From Bin5 sp965204525 (GTDB lineage Bacteria; Chloroflexota; Anaerolineae; Caldilineales; Caldilineaceae): a stretch of DNA of 64,000 bases. The number at the start of each line of letters is the position of its first letter. Position 1 is the first letter of the stretch. The notes under the pieces were generated by a model. It made no database searches and was not told where the DNA came from. It saw only the letters and a program-made list of their open reading frames with translations. The stretch covers positions 1,674,001 through 1,738,000 of the forward strand of contig OZ241994.1 in NCBI GenBank assembly GCA_965204525.1, read 5' to 3'. Shown piece after piece: positions 51,241 to 59,588 of the stretch. The position numbers and the translations under genes are program-made.

Positions 51241-52290
51241 CTATTGCAGGGTCTCCGGCGCTGAGACGCCGACCCCCTCACCACTCTCGACAATGCGCGA
51301 CCAGGTGCTATCTTCGATTGGAATCCCGTGCTCGAGACGGTGCTGACGCCGTTCCTCCTCGATTTCGCCAGGATAGTAGATCCTCTTGACCCCCGGCATC
51401 TTTGGGGAGGACCATACCCATTCAACGAGCTTTTCCACTTCCTGCTTATATTCGTCCGGGTCAATGAAACTCTCGATCTTAATTGCGAGAGCGAGCCAGC
51501 CGGATGCGCCGCGTGTGGGCGGGTCAGCGCTGCAACCGGCCCAGGAAAGTCCACCGGCAATGGCATCGACCATCATGCCCAAGCCGTAACCTTTGTGGCC
51601 GACCGAGCCGCCAACCGGCAACATCGCGGCTCTACGTTCCATAAAGGCGTTCGGGTCCAAAACGGCGTTGCCCGCTTCGTCAATGAGCCAGTCGTCCGGC
51701 ACGGGCAGCCCGCGCGCCCGCTGCACATCCACTTTGCCTCCGGCGACCATGCTCGTCGTCATATCCAGCATCAGAGGGGCACCGCCGGCCCGGGGCGCGC
51801 TGAAGGCAAGGGGATTGGGTGGCAACCTGCGGCCCGTGCCGCCGAAGGGCGCGGTGAACGGTCCGCCACCGTTGAGCAGTAGCAGGCCGATACAGTTTTG
51901 TTCCGCTGCAAGCGGCGGAAACGCTCCCAGGCGGCCGATGTGCGTCGAGCGGTGGACGGCAACTGCGCCGAATGTGTGCTCTTGGGCGCGCTCCACCGCC
52001 ATCTCCATCGCTTTCTTCGCCAGAACGATGCCCTGCATCTGCTGGGCGTCAATTACAACCGATACCGGTGTCTCCCGCACGAATTTGAGTGTGCCGACCG
52101 GCTTCATATTTCCCTCTCGCACGGCAGTAATGTAGCCGGGCAAGCGAATCACTCCGTGGGAATCATGGCCTACGAGATTGGAGTCGACCAGGTGGTCGGT
52201 TACGTCCCGTCCCTGGTCTGCAGGAAAGCCGGCTGCGGCGAAGATGGCCGCGCCGTACTCTCTCAGGCTGTCGTGGGAAATCGTTGGCAT
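51241..52290 (-). CDS. Ldh family (malate/L-lactate/ureidoglycolate-type) dehydrogenase
   Basis: NAD(P)-dependent L-2-hydroxyacid dehydrogenase of 349 residues, of the YlbC/ComC/Mdh fold that is unrelated to classical lactate dehydrogenase. The catalytic His is in HDSHGVIRL near 43-50, and THIGRLGAF and MTTSMVAGGKV are family segments. It probably oxidises an L-2-hydroxyacid to the 2-oxoacid or reduces a cyclic imine/oxoacid. It heads the ten-gene minus operon, with a promoter at 52416-52444. The upstream neighbour is divergent (52650). Confidence 0.9.
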   Translation of the reverse strand: MPTISHDSLREYGAAIFAAAGFPADQGRDVTDHLVDSNLVGHDSHGVIRLPGYITAVREGNMKPVGTLKFVRETPVSVVIDAQQMQGIVLAKKAMEMAVERAQEHTFGAVAVHRSTHIGRLGAFPPLAAEQNCIGLLLLNGGGPFTAPFGGTGRRLPPNPLAFSAPRAGGAPLMLDMTTSMVAGGKVDVQRARGLPVPDDWLIDEAGNAVLDPNAFMERRAAMLPVGGSVGHKGYGLGMMVDAIAGGLSWAGCSADPPTRGASGWLALAIKIESFIDPDEYKQEVEKLVEWVWSSPKMPGVKRIYYPGEIEEERRQHRLEHGIPIEDSTWSRIVESGEGVGVSAPETLQ

Positions 52291-52415
52291 TGACGCAAGA
52301 TCCTCTATTGGGTGATTTGCTGTGGCGGTTGTGGGTCGCGACGGCTCCAGGAGCCCGCGTTACCGATAATGTACTCCTGGGGAAGCCGGTGGCACTCGTC
52401 GGTCTCGTATCGAAA

Positions 52416-52444
52416 AGTATACCCCGCGCAGAAAAAACATTCAA
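52416..52444 (-). promoter_or_regulatory. Promoter of the ten-gene minus operon
   Basis: On the minus strand, TTGAAT (52439-52444), 17-nt spacer, TATACT (52416-52421). The predicted start near 52409 leaves a leader of about 119 nt before ATG 52290. Confidence 0.6.
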
Positions 52445-52495
52445 ACGGCGCCGGCCAGGATTACTCGCTCATCTAATGGCGCGATTCCGTTGCAA

Positions 52496-52511
52496 CCGGA
52501 TATATATCCGG
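52496..52511. promoter_or_regulatory. Perfect 16-bp palindrome, operator candidate
   Basis: CCGGATATATATCCGG reads the same on both strands. It lies 52 nt upstream of the leftward -35 box and 139 nt before the rightward ATG, a place suited to a regulator that controls both directions. Confidence 0.5.
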
Positions 52512-52649
52512 ACTGTACAAAGCGCCAGTCCCGGGGTGTCGACCTTTTTCGTTCGCAGGGTCTGCGATGTTATTCTTTGGAGCAGATCGACGTCCGGGTC
52601 CCCTTGAACATTCGACTACAATCTGATCCTACACAAGGAGAGTTCAAGT

Positions 52650-53993
52650 ATGGCAGAACCTCGTGCCCAGAGCAGCGGTCTGGCTCGTTCCGCTGCCCAG
52701 GAAGAAGGAACCAACTGGGTGAAAGAAAGCGCGTTTACGATGGATACGTCCAGCATCAAGTACGGGCCGGGCGTAACCCGCGAAGTTGGTTTTGACATGA
52801 AAAAGCTGGGCGCCAAACGGGTGATGGTGGTCACCGATCCCAGGTTGGCTGACGGCGAGCCGGTGGCGATCGCGATGGCGGCCCTACGGGCAGAGGGCAT
52901 CGATGCGGTCCTATACGATCAGGTTCGTGTCGAGCCGACCGACGTTTCCTTCCTGCACGCCATCGAGTTTGCCCGCCAAGGCAACTTTGAAGGCTATCTC
53001 TCAGTAGGGGGCGGCTCGACTATCGATACGGCAAAAGCGGCAAATCTCTACGCCACTTACCCAGCCGATTTTCTGGACTACGTCAATCCTCCCATAGGCA
53101 AAGGGGTCCCGGTTCCCGGCGCGTTGCGGCCGCACATTGCCGTTCCTACGACGGCAGGAACCGGCAGCGAGACAACAGGCGTCGCCATCTGCGATCTTAC
53201 GGATATGCATGTAAAGACCGGTATCGCCCACAGGGCATTGCGGCCTCTTATCGGCATCCTCGATCCCCACAATACGCGCACGCTGCCGCAGATGGCTGCC
53301 GCCAGCACGGGGCTGGACGTGTTGAGCCATGCGCTGGAATCGCTGACCGCCCTGCCTTACGACAGCCGCGTCGCGCCCGAATCGCCCGAGTTGAGGCCGG
53401 CCTACCAGGGGGCCAACCCAATCAGCGACATCTGGGCGACCAAAGCGATCGAAATGGTCTCGGCGAACATTGTGCGCGCGATCCAGGACACGGAGGACGA
53501 CGAAGCCCGCAGCGCGATGCTTCTCGCCTCGGCTTATGCAGGCATCGGATTCGGCAACGCGGGCGTCCATCTGCCACACGGCATGAGCTATCCGGTCAGC
53601 GGTATGGTTCGGGACTATAGACCGCCGGGGTACCCGCCGGATCACCCCATCATTCCGCACGGCATGGCGGTCATTCTCAACGCGCCGGCCGTTTTTCGCT
53701 TTACGGCATCGACAAATCCTGAGAAGCACCTGTACGCGGCGCGGCTCATGGGTGTTGACACAACGGGCGCGGCTGCAGAAGACGCAGGCGAGTTGCTGGC
53801 GGGGGCGATCATCAGTCTGATGCAAAAGACCGGCGTGCCGAACGGTCTCGGGGCAATCGATTTTACGGAGGCGGACATTCCGGCACTGGTCGAGGGAACT
53901 TTGCCGCAGCACCGGGTGACGAAGCTCTCGCCGCGACCGGCGGAGGCGCACGATCTGGAGGCGCTGTTCCGGGACGCGATGAAGTACTGGTAA
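52650..53993 (+). CDS. Iron-containing alcohol dehydrogenase, hydroxyacid-oxoacid transhydrogenase type
   Basis: 447 residues of the group III metal-dependent alcohol dehydrogenase family, closest in layout to ADHFE1/HOT. HOT oxidises 4-hydroxybutyrate to succinate semialdehyde while reducing 2-oxoglutarate to D-2-hydroxyglutarate. Seen here are the dinucleotide loop SVGGGSTIDTAK, PTTAGTGSETT, the metal-site His in LSHALES, and HLPHGMSYPVSGMVRDY, a HOT-like stretch, plus PHGMAV. The ATG at 52650 has AAGGAG upstream. An N-terminal extension of about 30 residues precedes the fold. It converges on the D-2-hydroxyglutarate-dehydrogenase-like gene. Other 4-hydroxyacid substrates are possible. Confidence 0.85.
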   Translation: MAEPRAQSSGLARSAAQEEGTNWVKESAFTMDTSSIKYGPGVTREVGFDMKKLGAKRVMVVTDPRLADGEPVAIAMAALRAEGIDAVLYDQVRVEPTDVSFLHAIEFARQGNFEGYLSVGGGSTIDTAKAANLYATYPADFLDYVNPPIGKGVPVPGALRPHIAVPTTAGTGSETTGVAICDLTDMHVKTGIAHRALRPLIGILDPHNTRTLPQMAAASTGLDVLSHALESLTALPYDSRVAPESPELRPAYQGANPISDIWATKAIEMVSANIVRAIQDTEDDEARSAMLLASAYAGIGFGNAGVHLPHGMSYPVSGMVRDYRPPGYPPDHPIIPHGMAVILNAPAVFRFTASTNPEKHLYAARLMGVDTTGAAAEDAGELLAGAIISLMQKTGVPNGLGAIDFTEADIPALVEGTLPQHRVTKLSPRPAEAHDLEALFRDAMKYW

Positions 53994-54045
53994 TGTGACG
54001 GGGCGGGTGGGGGAACCAACGGGGATTACGCTGCAGAGGGGGCTT

Positions 54046-57000
54046 CTATTTCAGCGCCTTTGCCAGTACCTGGGCCATGTGGAGAGGCGCCTGGCCGGCA
54101 AACTGCTCAACCTGGTCGCGGCAGCTGGTGCCGCTGGCAACGAGCAATGCGTCGGCGGGCATCTCGCGTACTGCCGGGAAGAGTCTCTCCTCGCCAATAT
54201 CACGGCTTACCTCGTAGTGGCCCTTCCCATAGCCGAAATCTCCCGCCATTCCACAACAACCACTGTCTATCACCTGCACTGCGTACCCGGCCGCCTGGAG
54301 TGCGTCCACGCTGGCCTCGTTACCGATTAGCGCTTTCTGGTGACAGTGACCGTGGAGATAGGCCGTACCTGGCTCGTTGCGCCAGATTGAAGAGAAGCCC
54401 GACCCAGGATTGCTCTTTCCCTCTTCACTGCCGTTCGCACTCTCCTCGGGAACGGCTGTCTCACGGGCTATGAATTCGTCGAAGGTCAGCACATTTTCGG
54501 CCACAATCTGTGCGCTCTCGCGATCGGAAGCCAGCTCCAGGTACTCGTCCCGAAGGGTGAGAATACAGCTGGGCTCCAACCCGACAATTGGCAGACCCTG
54601 GCGCGCGGAGGGTGCCAGCAGGGCCACGTTTCTGTCGACCCATCCAAGTACCTTGTCGACCTGGCCGCCGGTGATGAGAGGCCGTCCGCAGCAGGCGCGC
54701 CCTGTTGCCAAGCGCACCTCATAGCCGGCCGCCTCCAGGACCTGTACTGCGGCCTGCCCGATCTCCGGATGGTTGTATTCGGCCCAGGTATCGTGGAAGA
54801 GGATGACCGAGGACGGACTCTTCCCGTTTGCGGCTCCTGCCCTTGCGGTCGCGGTGCGGCGGGCAAACCAGTCCGATAGCGGCTGCCGGGCGTAGGCAGG
54901 CAGGTTCCGGCGCGGATCGATACCGATGCGGGCGAGAACGGCCTTTACGGGCCCCGATTTCATCCCCCAGTTGACAAGTGGTATCAGAGGCCGGCCAAAT
55001 CGAAACAGCAACCGGTTCATTGTGGGCAGTAGTCCCATCAGCCGGTTGAAAAGGGGCAGACCATTGCGGTCGTAGTAGTGGACCAGGTACTCGGCTTTGA
55101 TGCGCGCCATGTCCACTGCCGAGGGGCACTCACTTTTGCAGGCTTTGCAGCCAATGCACAGGTCCATTACCTCGTACATCTGGGGTGAAAACAGCTCTTC
55201 CGGAGGAATGCGCCCGGCCATCGCGTTTCGCAGGGCATTGGCGCGGCCGCGCGTCGTGTCCTTTTCATCTTTGGTGGCGATGTAGCTGGGACACATTGTA
55301 CCGGCGCCAAGTTTTCGGCAGACGCCGGCGCCGTTGCACATTTCGACCGCGCCGGCGTAACCGAAATCGCTGCTCCAGTCGAAAATGGTTTGCAGCTGGA
55401 TGGTTTCATACTCCTCGCCGAAGCGCAGATTCTCAGTAGAAGGCGGCGCGTCGATGATCTTGCCCGGATTCATACGGTTGTCCGGGTCGAAGACTTCCTT
55501 GACCTGGCGCATCGCGCCGTACAGCTCCGGGCCGAACAGGCGGGGATGGAGATAGCTGCGGGCCAGACCGTCTCCATGCTCACCGCTCATGGCGCCGCCG
55601 AAACTGACGGCGAGATCACAAGCGTGCTCGCCGACGGCACGCAGTGTGTCGATGCCTGTCCGGTTTTTGAGATTCAGTAGCGGCCGTACATGCAGGCAAC
55701 CGGCGGAGGCGTGAGCGTAGACCGCGATTCCGGGCACGTCCTCCTGCTCTCCGCAGAAGTCCAGAATCTTTTGGAGGTAGTCGGCCAGCTCTTCCTGCGG
55801 CACCGCGACGTCTTCGATCCCCGGCACCGGCTTGTAGTCGCCGCGACGCCCCATCAGTATGTTCAGGCCGGCCTTGCGCACATCCCACACATCTTTCTGG
55901 CGAATCGGATCGAGCAGTTTGACCACAGCAGTTCGCCATCCTCTCGATTGCAGGTGGCGCTCCAGCCCGTCCAGTTTGGCGGCGAGTTCGCGCTCTTCGG
56001 CGCCGTAGAATTCGGTCAGCAGCACCGCCTCCGGGTCTCCAATAACAAAGTGGAGCCGCTTGGCCCACTCCGGCTGGGCGCGGGCCAGGTCGATCAGGTG
56101 CTTGTCCAGCAACTCGGACGCGCTGGGACTCGTTTCCAGGATATCGGGAATGGCGGCGCAGGCGTCGACGAGGCGGTCGAAGTGGACGACGGCGAGCGCG
56201 GTCATTTCAGGTTTGCGAACCAGTTTCAGCGTTGCGCTGGTAACGGTTGCGAGCGTGCCTTCGCTGCCGGCGAGAAGCTGGCTGAAGTTTACCCGGTCGA
56301 TCTGGGAGGTATCGCAGTATTCGGAGCGGTAGAGTTTGTCAAACCCCAGCCGGGCGCGCAGGAGCGAGGCGCGCTCACCACCACGGCTATTTCCAGCGGA
56401 CGCTGCTTCGTCCTGGAGCAGTGCGTGCAGGAGGCGGTCGAGCCCGTATCCCGAGACACGACGCCAGTGACGCGGCCAGCGCTCCAGTATCTGCTCAAAC
56501 TGCGCGCGCACGATAGTGGGCACTTCGCGATATATCTGTGATTCAAGTGAGTCGCCGCGGCCACGACTTTTCAACTCTGTAGAGGAGACAGGTCCGAAAC
56601 GGGCCGTGGAGCCGTCGCTGAGGACGACGTTGGTCTCCAGCAGATTGTCGGCCATCATGCCGTAGAGGATGCTGTGGCTGCCGGTAGCATTGTTACCGAT
56701 TGAGCCGCCAATCGAAGCGCGGTCGGCGCTGGCAGGATCCGGCCCAAGCATCAGGCCGAGGGGGGCCAGCGTCCGGTTGAGAATTCCTATGGAAACTCCT
56801 GACTGGACGGTGACGGCGCCGGCCTCTTCGTCCACTGCCAGTATGCGGTCCATGTATTTGGTCATGTCGATGACCAGCCCGGGGCCTACACACTGGCCTG
56901 CCAGAGAGCTGCCGCCGCCCCTTGGCAGAAGCGGGACACCGCGGCGTGCGGCAAGCTCTACGGCAGCCTGCACGTCATCTTCCGACCGGGGAATTACGAC

Positions 57001-57189
57001 GCCCAGAGGTTGGATCTGATACTGGCTGGCGTCCGTGCTGTAAAGCATGCGACTATAACCATCGAAACGCACCTCGCCCTCGACAACGTGCTCCAACTTA
57101 TGGACCAGCTCCTGCGTCTCCTGGGAAGACTCAACAAAAGAAGCTGACGTCAAAGTGGCTGGACTCTGTGGCAGGGTGTACTGCGTCAT
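54046..57189 (-). CDS. FAD/Fe-S D-2-hydroxyglutarate dehydrogenase-like fusion (YdiJ type)
   Basis: 1047 residues. An N-terminal FAD-binding type 4 domain (PLLPRGGGSSLAGQCVGPGL, residues about 90-110) is followed by the FAD-oxidase C-terminal domain. Then come a ferredoxin-like domain with two Cys clusters (CNGAGVCRKLGAGTMCP and CIGCKACKSECP) and two CCG domains (RACCGRPL and SGCCGMAGDFGYG). This is a one-chain GlcD-GlpC arrangement like YdiJ, which oxidises D-2-hydroxyglutarate and passes electrons to the respiratory chain; D-lactate or glycolate are alternatives. It lies tail to tail with the HOT gene, 52 nt apart. The ATG at 57189 lacks a strong site. Confidence 0.9.
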   Translation of the reverse strand: MTQYTLPQSPATLTSASFVESSQETQELVHKLEHVVEGEVRFDGYSRMLYSTDASQYQIQPLGVVIPRSEDDVQAAVELAARRGVPLLPRGGGSSLAGQCVGPGLVIDMTKYMDRILAVDEEAGAVTVQSGVSIGILNRTLAPLGLMLGPDPASADRASIGGSIGNNATGSHSILYGMMADNLLETNVVLSDGSTARFGPVSSTELKSRGRGDSLESQIYREVPTIVRAQFEQILERWPRHWRRVSGYGLDRLLHALLQDEAASAGNSRGGERASLLRARLGFDKLYRSEYCDTSQIDRVNFSQLLAGSEGTLATVTSATLKLVRKPEMTALAVVHFDRLVDACAAIPDILETSPSASELLDKHLIDLARAQPEWAKRLHFVIGDPEAVLLTEFYGAEERELAAKLDGLERHLQSRGWRTAVVKLLDPIRQKDVWDVRKAGLNILMGRRGDYKPVPGIEDVAVPQEELADYLQKILDFCGEQEDVPGIAVYAHASAGCLHVRPLLNLKNRTGIDTLRAVGEHACDLAVSFGGAMSGEHGDGLARSYLHPRLFGPELYGAMRQVKEVFDPDNRMNPGKIIDAPPSTENLRFGEEYETIQLQTIFDWSSDFGYAGAVEMCNGAGVCRKLGAGTMCPSYIATKDEKDTTRGRANALRNAMAGRIPPEELFSPQMYEVMDLCIGCKACKSECPSAVDMARIKAEYLVHYYDRNGLPLFNRLMGLLPTMNRLLFRFGRPLIPLVNWGMKSGPVKAVLARIGIDPRRNLPAYARQPLSDWFARRTATARAGAANGKSPSSVILFHDTWAEYNHPEIGQAAVQVLEAAGYEVRLATGRACCGRPLITGGQVDKVLGWVDRNVALLAPSARQGLPIVGLEPSCILTLRDEYLELASDRESAQIVAENVLTFDEFIARETAVPEESANGSEEGKSNPGSGFSSIWRNEPGTAYLHGHCHQKALIGNEASVDALQAAGYAVQVIDSGCCGMAGDFGYGKGHYEVSRDIGEERLFPAVREMPADALLVASGTSCRDQVEQFAGQAPLHMAQVLAKALK

Positions 57190-57300
57190 GATGGCATCGT
57201 CCTTTACGTAGACGGATTACAGGGGCATTCGGGACTTTCACGGAACAGTGCCCGAGCCGATTCGAGACTCCTGGCGCGAAGGATTGGATTCCGCTGCACT

Positions 57301-57328
57301 TTAACAGAATCCATATCTGCGGTATACT
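57301..57328 (+). promoter_or_regulatory. Promoter of the glutaredoxin gene
   Basis: TTAACA (57301-57306), 16-nt spacer, TATACT (57323-57328). Start near 57335, with a leader of about 100 nt. Confidence 0.5.
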
Positions 57329-57435
57329 CGCGTATCACTGCCGGAAGACGGCTCAGCAGACAGTCTGGCAAGATCCAGTTCAAGAGTGTCCTGCAATGCC
57401 GCGCTCCAGTCCGATTCGCACAACAGGAGAATAGA

Positions 57436-57702
57436 ATGGCCAATAGCGTAAACGGAAACGGCGCCCAGATCAAAATGTATACCACCGGCTGGTGCCCGGA
57501 TTGCTGGCGGGCGAAGTCGGTGATGCGGGGGAACGGCGTCGAATTCGAAGAGATCGACATTGAAGACGATGAAGAGGCCAGAGAGCTGGTGGTTAAGCTC
57601 AACAAGGGCAACATGTCGGTGCCGACGATTGTATTTCCCGATGGCGATGTGTTGACCGAACCTTCCACTTCAGTGTTGATGGCAAAGCTGTCTAAACTGT
57701 AG
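57436..57702 (+). CDS. Glutaredoxin-like protein (mycoredoxin type)
   Basis: Cytoplasmic thiol-disulfide protein of 88 residues with a thioredoxin fold. It has a WCPDC active site (C20, C23), the cis-Pro loop VPTIV and a C-terminal LSKL helix end. The CPDC pair resembles actinobacterial mycoredoxin and NrdH/Grx-like proteins more than classical CPYC glutaredoxin. It could reduce disulfides or mixed disulfides with a low-molecular-weight thiol. The ATG has CAGGAG upstream and a promoter at 57301-57328. PPK2 and an SDR follow on the same strand, but a 115-nt gap makes a common operon uncertain. Confidence 0.92.
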   Translation: MANSVNGNGAQIKMYTTGWCPDCWRAKSVMRGNGVEFEEIDIEDDEEARELVVKLNKGNMSVPTIVFPDGDVLTEPSTSVLMAKLSKL

Positions 57703-57817
57703 CGGCTTTTCCGCTGCTCGGGTGGCGCCACCGATAGGTGCAGCACTGGAATCGCCAAGGCGGCGATACTTACTCCACTCTTCATAATTTCGGAATTGAA
57801 AGGCAGGTCACCGAGGA

Positions 57818-58552
57818 ATGGAACATTCAATCCTGAATCATGTTGATCTGAGTCAGCGCCTGAAGCGAAAGGAGTACGAGCAACTTCTGGCCGAACGCCA
57901 GCAGGAGTTCCTGTCACTACGCTTGAAGCTGGGAGGTCAAGTCGGGGGCACGCTGGGTCCTCCCCTCCTGATTCTTTTCGAAGGTTGGGACGCGGCGGGG
58001 AAAGGCGGCTGTATCCGGCGGCTGACGGCGCCTTTGGATCCGCGTCACTTCTCGGTTTTCCAGTACCAGGCGCCAAACGATCGCGAGAAGAGGCACCATT
58101 TTCTCTGGCGCTTCTGGCCAGCCGTTCCCGGCAGGGGGGGCATGTGCATTTTCGACCGTACCTGGTATGGGCGCGTGCTGGTGGAACGCGTAGAGGGTTT
58201 TGCCAGCGTACCGGACTGGCGGCGGGCCTACGAGGAGATCCGACACTGGGAATCGCTCCTGGTTTCCGACGGCATGATCCTGATCAAGTTTTTTCTTCAC
58301 ATCTCTTCGAAGGAACAGAAGCGGCGCTTCGAGAGCCGGGCAGAGGACCCTCTGCGCCAGTGGAAGCTCACCGACGAGGACTGGCGCAACCGGAAGAAAC
58401 GCCAGGCGTACAATGAGGCGATTGTGGAGATGGTGGAAAGGACCGACACGGTGATGGCGCCGTGGACGATCGTGGCCGCCGAACAGAAACGATTTGCCCG
58501 CATCAAAGTTCTGGAGACGGTGATCCAGAGCATCGAGGCCGCATTGGGCTGA
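57818..58552 (+). CDS. ppk2: Polyphosphate kinase 2 family protein
   Basis: P-loop kinase of 244 residues that transfers phosphate between polyphosphate and nucleotides. Walker A is GWDAAGKGG (about 56-64), Walker B is FDRTWYGR (canonical DRSWYNR), and a lid region follows with FFLHISSKEQKRRF and an Arg-rich stretch. One-domain length fits PPK2. The family subclass (using ADP/GDP, or AMP) cannot be set from motifs alone. The ATG at 57818 has GAGG very close upstream; HVDLSQRL starts the conserved part. Confidence 0.9.
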   Translation: MEHSILNHVDLSQRLKRKEYEQLLAERQQEFLSLRLKLGGQVGGTLGPPLLILFEGWDAAGKGGCIRRLTAPLDPRHFSVFQYQAPNDREKRHHFLWRFWPAVPGRGGMCIFDRTWYGRVLVERVEGFASVPDWRRAYEEIRHWESLLVSDGMILIKFFLHISSKEQKRRFESRAEDPLRQWKLTDEDWRNRKKRQAYNEAIVEMVERTDTVMAPWTIVAAEQKRFARIKVLETVIQSIEAALG

Positions 58553-58627
58553 ACGACTCCGGTGGCAGACCGGACGTTGCCAATCCGCAGCAGATTGGAA
58601 GCGTATGAGTTTCTCAGTCTCTTTCAA

Positions 58628-59398
58628 ATGATGACCCTAACCGACAAAGTTGCGATCATCACAGGGGCGGCGTCCGGGATCGGGCGGGCCTGCGCACAGC
58701 GTTTTCTGGAGGAGGGCGCAGTAGTCCTGGCGTGCGATATCGACGGCGCCGGGCTGGAGCAGCTGGACGCGGAAAACTCCCGGGGCTGTCTGCATACGGT
58801 TCTCTGTGATGTAACGAAACGGGCGGACGCAGAGTCAAGCGCGGCGCAGGCGCTCTCGCTCGGCGGCAGGCTCGACTGTCTCGTCAATTCGGCCGGAATT
58901 ACCCCGCGCACGCTGCCGCCTGAAGCCGACTTTGAAGAGCGTTGGGACGCGGTGATGGAGGTCAACGCCAAAGGCGTATTCCTGATGTCGTGCGCGGCCC
59001 TGGAAGTGATGCGACCGGCAGGCCGAGGCACGATCGTCAACCTGGTCTCTGTTATGAGCATGGTTGGCTACCCGACTTCGCTGCCGTTTTCGGACGGCTT
59101 TACGGCCTACCCGCACAGCAAGGGGGCCGTGGCGCAGATGACCAAAGAGATGGGTGTGCGTTTTGCGGTCGAGGGTGTGCGCATAAATGCGGTTGCGCCT
59201 GGGTTCGTCTATTCGCCGCTCACGGAGAACGTTGTCGGCAACCCGGAAGTCCATGCGGAGATGAAACGGCTGCACCCGATGGGGCGGATGGGACAGCCGG
59301 AGGAGGTTGCGGCGGTGGTGGCGTTTCTGGCGTCAGACGAGGCCTCGTTCGTGACGGCGAGCGTCTGGCCGGTGGATGGGGGGTACACGGCGCAGTAG
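58628..59398 (+). CDS. Short-chain dehydrogenase/reductase
   Basis: SDR of 256 residues with cofactor loop GAASGIGR, NSAG, catalytic Ser in LVSVMSM, Tyr/Lys in YPHSK, and a C-terminal VDGGYTAQ. Most like NAD-dependent sugar or hydroxyacid dehydrogenases of the FabG-like group. The start is uncertain: adjacent ATGs at 58628 and 58631 fit the conserved N-terminus MTLTDKVAII, while GTG 58562 adds 22 residues; none has a clear ribosome binding site. It follows PPK2 at once and converges on the molybdenum hydroxylase genes. Confidence 0.88.
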   Translation: MMTLTDKVAIITGAASGIGRACAQRFLEEGAVVLACDIDGAGLEQLDAENSRGCLHTVLCDVTKRADAESSAAQALSLGGRLDCLVNSAGITPRTLPPEADFEERWDAVMEVNAKGVFLMSCAALEVMRPAGRGTIVNLVSVMSMVGYPTSLPFSDGFTAYPHSKGAVAQMTKEMGVRFAVEGVRINAVAPGFVYSPLTENVVGNPEVHAEMKRLHPMGRMGQPEEVAAVVAFLASDEASFVTASVWPVDGGYTAQ

Positions 59399-59414
59399 GA
59401 TAACAGTCCGGCGA

Positions 59415-59588
59415 CTATTCGCCACTGACGTCTACGCCCAGTTCAGCGAATACGTCCCGCCAGGGTCGGGCAGTCGACGGGTCGTCCTGCCACTCTTCCA
59501 ATGCTTTCAGGGCCCGCCGAGCCGCCCAATGTTCTTCCAGTAAAAGGATGTAGTCGACAAGACGCAACAGGCAATCCTTTAGAGTCAC
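59415..59588 (-). CDS. Small 57-residue protein of unknown function, coupled to the molybdenum hydroxylase gene
   Basis: GTG 59588 begins directly after the TAA stop of the upstream gene (no gap), and the frame stays open for 57 codons to TAG at 59415. The product starts MTLKDCLLRLVDYILLLEEHW and continues with AARRALKALEEWQD. It is acidic and helix-rich and ends PWRDVFAELGVDVSGE. The C-terminal W-x-x-V-x-A-E-L-G pattern resembles the tails of some RelB/Phd-type antitoxins, but no toxin gene is near. The AAAAG stretch before the GTG overlaps the upstream stop, which suggests translational coupling. Function unknown; it could equally be a small accessory subunit. Confidence 0.6.
   Translation of the reverse strand: MTLKDCLLRLVDYILLLEEHWAARRALKALEEWQDDPSTARPWRDVFAELGVDVSGE

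Larger units (their letters stand above)
52291..52649. other. Divergent regulatory region
   Basis: 359 nt between the ten-gene minus operon and the hydroxyacid-oxoacid transhydrogenase gene. It holds the leftward promoter (52416-52444), a perfect 16-bp palindrome (52496-52511) and a smaller inverted repeat TCGCA-GGGTC-TGCGA (52553-52567). No coding frame here is credible. A clear rightward promoter is not seen. Confidence 0.55.

Noticed and set aside
59415..59588. Type II toxin-antitoxin pair
   Set aside because: Only an antitoxin-like tail is seen; both neighbours are metabolic genes and no toxin-sized frame is adjacent.
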